The notes under the pieces are model-generated. The model was not told the origin of the DNA. It saw nothing but the letters and a program-made list of their open reading frames with translations, and searched no databases. Below, in pieces: positions 20,736-31,659 of a stretch of DNA of 64,000 nucleotides. Each line of letters opens with the position of its first letter. Positions within the stretch are counted from its first letter, which is position 1. Source of the DNA: Ascidia mentula (taxonomy: Eukaryota; Chordata; Ascidiacea; Phlebobranchia; Ascidiidae); NCBI GenBank assembly GCA_947561715.1, contig OX387202.1, positions 7,701,001-7,765,000 of the forward strand, read 5' to 3'. The position numbers and the translations under genes were made by a program.

Positions 20736-23305
20736 CTAATCTTCAGAGGATTTTTTTGTTGACCGTTTTCTTGGAGACCTCTTTGGTGATGGAGTTGATT
20801 TACCTAACAATAAACAAGTGATTAAAACACTAAAAAAAACTGTAACCACTGGACTTACTCATGGCCTTTAAAGTTTCTTGAGGAATCCAAGTATAGTCAA
20901 CAGGACCATTACTAGTTCCTGTTTCGAAACTAGGACTATCAGGCGACATAGGTTTAGTAGTTCCTGTTCGTTTTCCTCGCTTTTTACTTCCTCCAAGATT
21001 GTACAAGCCAAGAATAACCAAGGCTCCCAAAGCCACCAACATCATATACATAAAAAACCTAATGGAGACATAATTTCAGAAAATAAACAAAATTTAACTT
21101 AAAAGCCCCTGTAACTTACGTCTCAGTGTCCACCCCCTCTTCATTTTCAAGGACTTGAATTGTTTGGTTGTACACTGCATCTTTGTAGATGTTATCTTCC
21201 TGTTTAATGTGTTGTTTTAGGTGTTTTGTACTTTAATTTATTGAATAAACATGGGTAACTTCCCGAGTTATACTAAAATACTTGAAAAGGCGAATTGACT
21301 TTAAAAAAACTGCAGCAAAATATATCACCACTTACAGTGTCTTTGTAATCAATGTTAATGAGGAGACCAAATGATCGCCCACCAGAAAGTTCACCAGGAA
21401 TGAAGTCATATCTGAACGAACCTTGCTTTCCAGCATCAATCATTTTGTTAGGTGTGCTTACTGAAAACTAAACAGAAATGTACAAATTTGGGAAATATTT
21501 TCTGGTTTCGTGGTACCAAAATCAACCCCTTTTATGATCGTTCGTCAAAACATGTCAAAAATATTTCTAACATACAATAATCTAAAGGCGAAAAGTGTAT
21601 AGTAAACAAAATATCCACATACATTTTGGATTACATAGGAGAAGTCCTGTGGGTAACGGAAAGAGCCATCTATGCCAGTGATGATGAAATTGTTTGAACC
21701 AGTATTGGCAAAATAAATGTAGCCACTCTTTTTCTTACCAGCAACCAGGAATGCTGCAATTTTGTCTTTAGATTAGAATTTAATATTGTTTACAACTTCC
21801 TATTGCTTTGCAAGTTTGGTTGCACCAATGTCTATTTAGTGTATTGCGACAAAAGTATGTTTTACATGCTTGTTACTTTTTTATGTTTAATATTAATAAA
21901 GGCATTTGCACAATTTGTAAATATATATTAAGTCAATTACTTACGTTCAGCTCCTTCATTAAATATTATGGCAGTTTCAGTCTCTTTGTGGGCTGTTATA
22001 GGTTCTACTTCATCTTCTGATTCACTCTAACAACACAATAGTTGCATTATATATTTTTAAACTATTGCTACAAAGCAGATTGTTTTCATGAAATGTTTGT
22101 TCCTATCTAGAGCAAAGTTACCATTCATTGTAAATTTGATCAACAAATAGATTTATTTGAACCTTCGACAATTTAGTATAAACCACTTGACTTGCATATC
22201 AATCTCTCACTACTAAATTTAGGTTTGTGATATTGCTTTCGACCCCTTTTACTCCTGTAAATCTATATTTGACAGCAAAATTGCATTTATGATCACATTT
22301 GAAAATGTCAATGACCTACAACTTAGGTTACAAAATAATTTCTTCATTATGATTAAAGTAGCCTAACATATGATTTGTGTTCAGAAATGTAATTAAGCCT
22401 CAGGTAGCAATGAATCTACAAACACTTAAGACTACAAAAAATAACATAATTCCTTGGTTTTGCATTTAAACATCTCTGTAGATTACTGACAAACCAATAC
22501 CTCTGTGGGATAGGTTTGATCTTCCTCCACAACTTCACCCTCATCTTCTTCATCTTCAACTTCACCTTCATCGTCGTCCATATCTACAGAATCTTCATTT
22601 GCTAAACCCAAGAATAAAATTAGACATTTAACACCATATATACAACAAAAACAAGTATAAGCAAAGCGGTAAATCCTTTTTGGGGGAATTTTTTAATAAA
22701 GGCAAAGCAGAAATTGTCCCCAAGCGCCAAAAATGAAAATTTCTGTCCAGATGTGATTAATGAATAAAAAACTGGATCAGTTTATGAAGGCCCCTGGCAG
22801 GCTGTCCATCGCTCACCGTATTGATATAATTATATATTGAACTTCACAAAGCAATCTGTGGACAGCTCAGATGTTTTTTTTAATGAGAAAAATATATTTT
22901 GCCTAAAAAGGCATTATCAGTTTTTCCATTCAGATTGCTTTGTGAAGTTTAATATACAATTTCTGTCCAGGTGAAGAGAAATGTTTTGGAATTAATGGTA
23001 GATTTGGCTTTGGTGTGCACTTTCAGTGCCTCGTTAAGTACGGAAATTCATATCACTCAACACCAATAAATAATAAACGTAATTCCCCTAATTCTTTGAT
23101 CCAGTTTATAAACTCCTGCAAAATACAACAATATTTACGAGATTTTCTAACCAGATGCGCTATTTGCCGTTAATTCCAGATTATTTTTTTAATCTTAACA
23201 AAAATTTTCGAAAATATCCATATCCTTACCTTCGTTTCCAAAAAGTGGAACAATCGGCAATATCAGAAAAAAAAGCAAAAGATTTTTCGATGCCAACTGA
23301 AACAT
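20736..23305 (-). CDS. SSR1: Translocon-associated protein subunit alpha (signal sequence receptor 1)
   Basis: Single-pass ER membrane glycoprotein of the TRAP complex at the Sec61 translocon, aiding insertion of secretory and membrane proteins. Exons: 23230-23305, 22501-22601, 21945-22026, 21623-21753, 21336-21467, 21120-21199, 20859-21058, 20736-20803. Phases match and the product is 289 residues against 286 in human. An N-terminal signal peptide (NLLLFFLILPIVPLF) comes first. Next is a strongly acidic lumenal segment (DMDDDEGEVEDEEDEGEVV), then the TRAP beta-sandwich (GSFRYPQDFSYVIQN, FGLLINIDYKD) with an N-glycosylation site in YNQTIQV. The membrane helix is MYMMLVALGALVILGLYNL. The cytosolic tail is basic (WIPQETLKAMS, then KRSPRKRSTKKSSED), all as in the family. 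It is tail-to-tail with CFAP263. Confidence 0.95.
22665..22985 (+). repeat. Dispersed-repeat copy in SSR1 intron 1 split by a hairpin insertion
   Basis: The flanks match the core of the ATTCATGGTTCC family (GGCAAAGCAGAAATTG, then GCGCCAAAAATG). The core is interrupted between two exact 13-bp direct repeats, AATTTCTGTCCAG (22738-22750 and 22958-22970). The insert carries inverted arms at 22833-22858 and 22931-22956, 26 bp with about one mismatch, beginning TATATTGAACTTCACAAAGC. Confidence 0.55.
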
Positions 23306-24829
23306 GATTACAAATTGAAGATCTGTAAACAGCAAAAATGAATAAGCTTCCTTGATAATTCTTCAAGCAGCAAAACGCCTGCAACAACTACACTTACACT
23401 ATAGGTAGGATACTACACCACCAAGCAAAAGTAGTGACGTTGCCGTCGCCGTCAGTTACGCTTGGTTGGCGATACACGTTGCCGCATGCAAACACAGAAT
23501 ATCCACTTCACTGAAACCTGCCCGAAAAAGTAGACGTAAAAATGCAAATGCCAAAATTTCGATTTGTCGAATTTATTTAGCCAAAACCATGTGTTAAAAA
23601 TTTATGTGATAAATACTGTGTCTTCTTGATTAGAAATGCTTAAGCTGGACATGCTAGGCAGACGTTTTCAACATAACTTGTGCACATTGTCAGTGCTGAT
23701 ACTAACTGGGTATCTGTGTCAAATCTATTTGAATAACAGTGAAAATGTTTTTACGTCACGAAATCAAAACCTAACCAGTAACACTCCACTATTACGAAGT
23801 ACACCACCACCCACAATTCAGCGCAAGGCCAAAGTTAACCGAATGCTACTCTGTGGTGTTTTTACAACCGCCCATAGGACAATCGGACATAGGCCATGGC
23901 ACCAAAATTTAAACGCAAAAATCAACATTCTAAGATTAATTTTACCTTCGATTACGTGAGACCCGCACATTTTATTTTATTTCTTTGCTTTATTTAAATC
24001 TTTTTATTGTTGTTTCACCTAAATAAGCAATTGATGCCTGTGGTGCTGTACTTAGGGCACTCGATACAGCTGATCAGAATGCCGTCCAGTATGTTGGCAC
24101 CAGCGGTTTGTGTTGTTCGGACAGTTTTATCGTTTTATTTGCATAGAACTGATGGTGCTTAATAAAGCGAAACATGTATTCTAAAAATAGAAGCGTTGAT
24201 ACAACTTTAGTAATAAAAGTAATATTTGACAATGACTATTTGAATAAGACAGAAATGATGGCAATGGGCAAAAAAATTATTTGTAATATTTTTGTGAAAA
24301 AATTATCATGGCTCTGGCGCTGATCATCTGTTACTCCCTTTCGAGTGTCCGGAATATTTTGATTTGTAAAAAGACAGATCCACCGGTCACCCAGCACTTG
24401 CACAAGCTTATTCCAGTCTTTCTTGACATTTTTTCTAATTTTCGTGTATAGTAGGCCTATTTCAATTCCCATCTGTAACTCAAACTAACAGGTGGTTGCT
24501 TTGTTCACACCTGGCCGTTAACGTCCCGCACAGATTTCATTTCGGAGGCCAAAGGACTGTTGGCTGATAGTTGCCTGAATGTTTCTCTCAAATGTCTTTC
24601 TGCAGGATTCGCCGGCAAACACTTTAATCCGAATAAAAAGTTTATTTTAAAGTTTATATTGTGGAAATAAATCCAAAACCCCCGGAAATAGCTTGATGCG
24701 TCTCAATAATGCCGATAGCAGCTTGGGCGGAAATCCCGGGGGAACCCAGGGGACTAGACTCCCCAATATTTTTGACTTGCAAATTGGAACTAAATTGGGA
24801 CGGCGACATTCCGGAGTTGATTTCCGATA
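23306..24829. other. Intergenic upstream of SSR1; one small unsupported frame
   Basis: It holds the presumed SSR1 promoter (about 23306-23520, with several ACGTT/ACGTG cores). A 107-codon plus-strand frame at 23636-23959 has a hydrophobic stretch near its start (TLSVLILTGYLCQIYLNN) and an N-glycosylation motif, like a type II membrane protein's first exon. There is no family similarity or following exon that I can identify. The rest of the stretch is featureless. Confidence 0.25.
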
Positions 24830-26160
24830 ACTAGAAGGTGTGGCTTGTTGAGTTGCCTCACTTAAGTCATGTTGTCATTCAACGTTGCTTCAAGTCCTCG
24901 AAACTATCACTTAAGTACCAACTGCATCATTTCGCTGACGCATCTAAGTATGGTATGGCGTCGTGCCTATCTTCGCATCGAAGACCATCGCAGAACAGTG
25001 ATGTGTTCTTTTCTGATTGGAAAATCCCGACTTGCCCCTTTGAACACCCTCGACTGGAGCTCAACGCTGCTGTGCTCGCTGCGAGGTTGGATTGCCTCAT
25101 GAGAAAGGAACTAGACTTGCTCATTGAAAGTTCGGTTTTATACAGTGATTCCACTGCTGTTCTGTAAAGCATTCGAAATGCAACCAAACGGTTTCCAGTT
25201 CGCCTGGCCGAGATTGAGCGACTGGACTGACCGAGATTATGAATCGGAAACACGCTCCTACAAAAATGAATCCCGCCGATGAGGCCTCAAGAGGTCTACC
25301 CGCCGAAACCCCTGCAACGTTACTCTTGCCTACATCGATTAAAGAAAGCCGTGGTCTGGTGGATGTGATTAAAGATGTTTTTGATGCATCGAAGGAAATC
25401 ATCGTTTGTCCCGTTAACTAACATTGGCCTCCCTGAGTTGAAGATCGCCGAGTTGGAACTTGTCAACTACGAACAGTGGAAAATCTTCACTTTCTCTGCA
25501 TTAAATGAAATTCCCGATTGAAAAAGACGGACTGCAGTCGTTCCGTGTACAAGTTAAACCCTGTTGTGGCTGATCAAGTGCTCCATGTTGGTGGACGCTT
25601 AGACAAGGCGCCGATTAGTTTTAACGCGGGACATCCTTCAATAGTGCCCTATCCTTTCATTTGACTGACCTTAATTCAGGCCCACCATGATAGAGTTGGA
25701 CACTGCGGAATGGGACACACCTGGACTTCAGTTCGACAAGACTTACTGGCCATATTAATTAATGCTCAACCGGGTTTCCGATCCCGGAGTGTCAGTTGAT
25801 GGGAGATCTGCCGTTGTCGTCGTGGTCATTTATTCCTCCTGCTGCAAGCCACATGGGTGGCGTTTGGGAACGCATGATTCGTTCCGTTCGTCGGATTATG
25901 TCCTCGCTTACTGGTTCCCAGCTGATGTCGTCGTGACGTACCCCGATGTAATTGGAAGAGTTCGCACTGTGCTCGTTCGGACGAGCAGCGGTGTCTTTCG
26001 GCACCCTATTATGCAAAACTGTGTCTCATCGTTGATTCTTATGAGACCTTCTCATCCTCCACCTCTCCGAGCGATATCAACTCGGGTTGCTAGACAAACA
26101 CCGAGTTTCACAGCTCGGTTGTCTGACAATAGGGACATTTGAGCACCATTTTGTCGTCGC
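24830..26160 (+). mobile_element. BEL/Pao LTR-retroelement fossil (RNase H to integrase)
   Basis: Plus-strand pieces in Pao pol order: an RNase H-like region (HHFADASKYGMASCLSS, PRLELNAAVLAARL, YSDSTAVL), then a bridging region with LPAETPATLL, and near 25840-25930 the integrase signature [19 protein letters not shown]. It is broken in many places and no LTR pair is visible. It lies in the opposite orientation to the other Pao pieces. It is an old fossil. Confidence 0.75.
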
Positions 26161-29100
26161 GATACGTACGATATTGGCGATGTGTTTTATAAAAATGTTT
26201 CATGTCATCCCACATTTGGGGACGAATGTTACATCGCCACTTTTTTGTGTCTGGTAAGGTGAATTGTGTATTTAATTGCTCTGTGTTTTTGGTCGCTAAT
26301 TTTACGCATGTTTGTGTAGAAACCGCAGCGCCTTCGGGATAAAGTTGATTTGTTCTTGACCGGAGTAGTTTGCGCGTTACGAACCAAATCAGAAGTCCCC
26401 GCCTGTTGCACAGTCCGAGCGCAAGGAGTCACGCCCGCCCGACTCCCAAGGGCAGTTGCTCACTCTAAGCAACAACGATTATGGCTGAAATCCCTAAGAC
26501 ACATATTATTTTGCATCCATTCTATCAAAAAATATTAAACTTTTACTCAAAAACAAACAGGAACACTGAGAAATTTGAAGAATAAGAGCCTTTGGCTTTC
26601 CTTTTCAAAGTTATTAACTCCAGATATTTTGCACCCAAGAACCATAGCCCTCACACGTTCCTATTTTTTGCGCACGCCACGAACATATTTCGGCCATAAA
26701 GCATTGCACAAACGTTTACCGCTGAATCCCTGCTAATCAAAAAAACCTACGCACTCCTGCTATCGCATAAAATCAAACTTCAGCTTCAAATAAAATCTGA
26801 CACCGTTTCACATACGTCCAGCCCCTACAATCATACCAACGTTCTACTAGCCGAAACGAGGAGAAGATTGCTTGTTACGTTACAAGGTGTCCATAATGAA
26901 ATGATTGGTGGCGGGAAATATTTTTTCTTACTAACTGGGGAGCGTTATTGCCCGTAACAGAGCTATTGGAGCTATTGGAGCTATTGGAGCTATTGGAGCT
27001 ATTGGAGCTATTGGAGCCATTATCGCTATTGGCAGTTAAGACTATCAACGCTTTCAGACGCAACTTTTTCTGACGATTCTTTTGCACTCTATTGGTCAGT
27101 ACAACAGATTTAGCGCCAACAAATTCTGTTTTAATAATTTTGCGTCTTTCATTATCAAATTCCAAGTGGCCATCTACACATTTAACAGATATGAAAGTGA
27201 ATGACATGTGTAGGCGTTTTCATTAAGGAACCGCGGATTGTTGATATCCTGGGACGTAGAGCAAGCGCAACAGATTTAATCGACGCCATTTTAGCACAAA
27301 TTACAAACAATAAGACGGAGTAACACACAATCCCGGCTTGGGAACTATGCGTTTGCAATGAGAAATGTAATGGTTAAAACTGTGGTCTTCTATCCCGTAA
27401 CACGTCCATCAGCTCCAGGGAAACCCCTGTCAATAGCGCCAATAGCTTTAATAGCACCAATTGCGCCAATGTGCATTTTAGAAACACCACAAGGCTGCGT
27501 CAATAAGAGTCATCAGGGCAACGGAAATATATAGCAGTAATTGGTGGCAGCAACCTGTTTTTCGTTTTCAATCGTGTAGAATTTGAATGATGGCCGTTAA
27601 TTGTTCTTTATGGACGTACCTGTAGTATAAGTTTCTCCAAATAAAGTTAGATCAAAAGGAAATCTGTGTTTTGAAACATCGCTAGACGAAATGAAAATTT
27701 TTAAATGTAAATCACCTTATGGGCTGAGAACTTACCAATACGCCATCGTGCAAACGTCCAAGATGACGTAAGACATGTTATTACGTCATTTGAATGATGA
27801 CGTAACGTTTAGATTTAAGACGAAGGTAACATTTTTGCAGTGATTATTGGGTATGTTGTATTGAAATATTTCATACCCTTTTTTGTAAAGACAAATGTTG
27901 GACATATCGAGATTGTGCATTTCTTACATTTTTATTCGTTCCGAGTAATTTATGTCAGCATGTGAGCCGATGCTTTATCAATATCAATGACCCTGCTTTT
28001 ATAGGTATCATTAACGTACTTTATACATTTTCTCCCATACATCACTGATGCAGAATTTTCAATTAGACTTTTTTGTGAATATTTGTTTGCATATTGCCTT
28101 TTTTGTCAAACTTTTGCACACTTAAATGGAAGAATATAATTTTTACTCTTTCATTACCATTTAGCCCATGACATAGCAAAATCTTTTGCAGAAAAATGAA
28201 TTGTTTAATTACCCAAACATTTGCGTTTTTGTGCAAGGCCCAACTCTTCTCTAGGCAATGGCATCAAAGTCGGTAGCTAAAATCTTGCTTAAGAAGCCCC
28301 CCTCTGTAAGACATGAGTTCTTGACGGAGACTTAACAAAACCTTGCTGTGTGTTCTCTAATGTACCTGCAATTATTTTTTTCTTCTGCAGGCAATACTAG
28401 GCCTCTTAATGGTTAAGTAGACCTAGCAATTGTTTTGGCCAATCAAGCTAAACAATGTGCACAGGTATTATTGCAAATGGCTTTTTTTGGATTTACTGGA
28501 TTTAATTGCCATGTAGGTCCTTAACTAGTAATTTCCCTCCTTTGCATTTCAGTTACAAGTAAAAACAGAACAGAATGCGATGCAAATATGTCTTTATTAA
28601 AATGCTTCTATGCACATCTCAAAGAAACGTGTCATGTTGACGAAAAATATGAAAGTTTTAACATCAACTGATTTGATTATTTAGTCCATTATTATAAAAA
28701 AACTTTTGAATATCGAGAAATCGCAGATCTTCGCTTGTCAACTTTTTATGTCAAACGGAGCTGCTGTTTCGAAATAAATAGGCCATAGGTAGTAGACGGC
28801 AAATCGCCATAAAAAATGATGAGACGCGATTTATTTAAAATCATCTAATATTTGAAAAAACGAGAAACCAAACTTCTTTTTTCGTTAAAAATATGGTTTG
28901 AAATTTGTTTTATTTTTTAGGTTTTTAAGCCCCCCAAAAAACGCCAAAATTGCATTTGACCAATGCATTATCCATTTCGCGTAAAGTGTTACTCCAATAC
29001 TCCTGCGTGAAGACGCACTTTTAGCGGAGTTTCTGTTCCATGTTTTATGGTGCAGGTTAAAAGACGTAACAATAACGAGATATATAGCAAAGGTGTAGAA

Positions 29101-29209
29101 AAGTCTGGGTGTAAATGTAAAAGATTGGTGAAATAAGAAGGATTCAAAATTTAAACAAAATATTGAAAAAAGTTGAATTATGACAAGCCTCATCCCTACA
29201 TTGTAGTTT
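26161..29209. other. Gene-poor stretch with small repeats
   Basis: It contains a segment (about 26660-26800) matching the presumed Pao 3' non-coding piece at 9530-9620 and a nine-base minisatellite (26961-27014). Otherwise it is AT-rich and featureless. A 110-codon minus-strand frame at 26875-27207 owes its length to the minisatellite and is not supported as a gene. Confidence 0.35.
26961..27014. repeat. 9-bp minisatellite (AGCTATTGG), six copies
   Basis: Six perfect head-to-tail copies of AGCTATTGG, then decayed copies to about 27030. Read on the minus strand it gives a Ser/Asn repeat. Confidence 0.9.
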
Positions 29210-29340
29210 CCGTGTAGCTTAGCCGTAAATCCTTTTGTGGAAAACAATTGACGTTTAGGCAAAGCAGAAATTTTCGAAGAATATAAGTACCAAGCACCAA
29301 ATACAAAAAGTTCCGCTTGGGCAAAGAAAACCGCCCTGAA
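29210..29340 (+). repeat. Partial copy of the ATTCATGGTTCC-family core
   Basis: It shares AAATCCTTTTGTGGAAAA, GTTTAGGCAAAGCAGAAATT and AGTACCAAGCACCAAA with the 15137-15360 copy. The inverted ends are not evident. Confidence 0.5.
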
Positions 29341-29619
29341 TTAACGGAACTAGCGCGCCTAGCAGCAACTTTGGTTGTTGTGTGCGTTTTTACTGCGGCG
29401 AATAAGTCTAAGTTAGGAAAATTTCGTAAATTTTGATATCTTTTGCAGAACTTTCCTAAGTGACTTAGAGAATTAGTAGAATACGTTTATAAATAATTTA
29501 TATAAAAGTCTTTTGTTTCATATGCTGCGATTTTACCCACTATAAACGAGACAGTAAACGCGCACATCAATGCAATGCAGCTGCCAGACGCGCTGGTTGC
29601 GGTTAATTCCAGAATTTTT

Positions 29620-30009
29620 TCTTCGCCTAAACGTACATTTTTGTGATAAGCAAAGAGGAGCCAATAATATGAATTGTGTATGTAAGCTGTACGCAGATGG
29701 CCACTGCTTCGACCTAAAAGGTCTCATCAGTGCAGCTGGTGTGACTATCAGCCCACTTTTGCTGACCAAACGGCCAAGCAAAGACTTCCACTTTGTTGTG
29801 ACTAGACCTATACAATCACCGACATCCGTTGGGCACCAACCCAGCAAAGTCACAGTAAATTTTTGTTTTTGGTGTTTGGTACCCATATTCTTCGACAATT
29901 TCTACTTTGCCCAACCAAAATTTTTTCCCACAAATGATTTTACCGCCAATCCTTACCTGCAGCATTGTGACGTCAGATACATTGTTGACGCGAAGTCGGA
30001 ACCGTGAAT
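29620..30009 (-). repeat. Reverse-orientation copy of the ATTCATGGTTCC family
   Basis: The right end is the complement of ATTCACGGTTCCGACTT, followed inward by GTCACAATGCTGCAGGTAAG and then the core with GTACCAAACACCAAAAAC on the minus strand. The left limit near 29620 (GCCTAAACGTACATTTTTGTG) may be the paired inner block. Open frames inside are chance. Confidence 0.5.
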
Positions 30010-31659
30010 CAGTTTCAAACAAGTAGGCTATACTTTTAAACAACATAATAATAGTATGGCCTTTGTCGGCATAAAACTAAACAAATTGCATTTTGAAAAC
30101 CAAAGAGAGGAAGGCAACTGCACCCCATTTGTCGACGTAACTGTTCAAAGTAAAACTACATAAAGAAAAAAATTAAATATTGGATCCGTAAAGGCTCACA
30201 ATAAGGCCCAATCCTAGAAATGTTTGGTGCAAGTGGATTGCAATAATTTGTAATTTGATAACTTACATATCCCTGCGTCTGAAAAAAGGGTTTGTGTGCT
30301 TTTATTTGAAACTGCAACATAGAAACTTTAAGACGCCAAAATTACGCTTGATTTAGTGAAGCTTTCTCAGTCAAATGTTGTTTACAGCGGTAGCATAGGA
30401 AACGTTTGTAATTGTTTTGTTTGCTGGCAGTGCCAAAAGGTTTTTTGATGCAAGTTTTTATACAAACAGTTTAAAGAATATCGATTATATCTTAGGTTCT
30501 TTATATTAATTCTTCAATGTAAGACAGACATAGCCAATTACTGCGGGGATTTGTCCTCGCTCGCACAAATAATACAAATCTTTTTTGGCCGATTTATATT
30601 GGGCTACTTTAATATTTTTTATTTTCAAGATTTTGTTGCTTTTGTTTTACACTCGGCTGTCACAAAAACTGATATGCCTGTTCAGGCGATATATACTTGT
30701 TTGATACCCAGTCTGCAAAATATGGCAGTTCCCGACAAGATCTCAAGCAGGGCAAAATCTTTCCGCATGCAATACAAAAACTAAAACATCTTTGTTGCAA
30801 ATTGTTTTTTTCATTAATGCATGGGGCACTGCAGCCGTTTTTTGTTGATTGTTTTATGTTTAGAAATTAGCATGGTGAAATTTTTTTTTTGCATACAGTC
30901 AAAAAATTGGTGTGCAAACAAAAAAAGAGATTGAAAAAAAACTCGCATGTGCTGCTGCCATACTCTGCAGCCTGGTCTGATACAAAACATCTACAGAGCT
31001 GCCTGATTGAAAAGTTTGTTATTTGTTTGTTTGGCATTTTATTCAGTGTTGCAGAGCTGTCTGTTTTGATTGATATTTTAAGCCTTGAATTACTATGCAC
31101 AAGAATTACTAATACATTATTATACAAACAACTTTGATTGGTCCATGTAGTCAGCCCTTACCGAAAAAATAATCCTTAGCGCAAATACAATTTTCCAAAC
31201 CATATTAGTTTCCAATCTGGCTAACAGTGTGGTGTGATGAAGGCTTACGTCATTTGCAATTGTTTAGTTTCTTCATTTTAGCTTGGGTAGGCTACTCCCA
31301 CCCAGCAGAATCTTCAGGCCATAATTTTGTCACAAATTGGAGTAACTCTTTGACTCTTAGTGGGCTATTATACTGTTGTACTATTATACTGTGGAAAAAA
31401 TAGTATATAAGGTCCACTGAAACCTTGCAGAGTTTGGGTTTGGTCTTCATAATTTTTTTTCTCTAGGCCACTTTTAATTATACAATTATTTTGTTCATTC
31501 TGGTATTAATACTTAATTATGATGTCAATGTGCTTGTGTTGTAAGAAACTTACTGAGCTTGCTGTAGACTTGTGTATGTTACACTGTAGAATAAATATGG
31601 ATTGGCTAAATTACATGAATATGTTTTTTAAGGATTTTTTTATTGTTGGGGTTGCTAAA
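30010..31659. other. Upstream flank of RPGRIP1L
   Basis: Presumed promoter side of RPGRIP1L. No X-box could be found close to the start codon, unlike CFAP263, and no gene or repeat is supported. Confidence 0.35.

Noticed and set aside
23410-23520. Possible unfolded-protein-response element upstream of SSR1 (ACGTG and TGACGTT cores)
   Set aside because: No complete CCAAT-N9-CCACG or TGACGTGG site is present.
26875-27207. 110-codon minus-strand frame with a Ser/Asn repeat
   Set aside because: Much of it is a nine-base minisatellite, and the rest has no similarity and no splice or start support.
31100-31659. X-box for RPGRIP1L
   Set aside because: The only look-alike (GTTGCT...GGCAAAAC around the start codon) has too long a spacer and overlaps the coding start.
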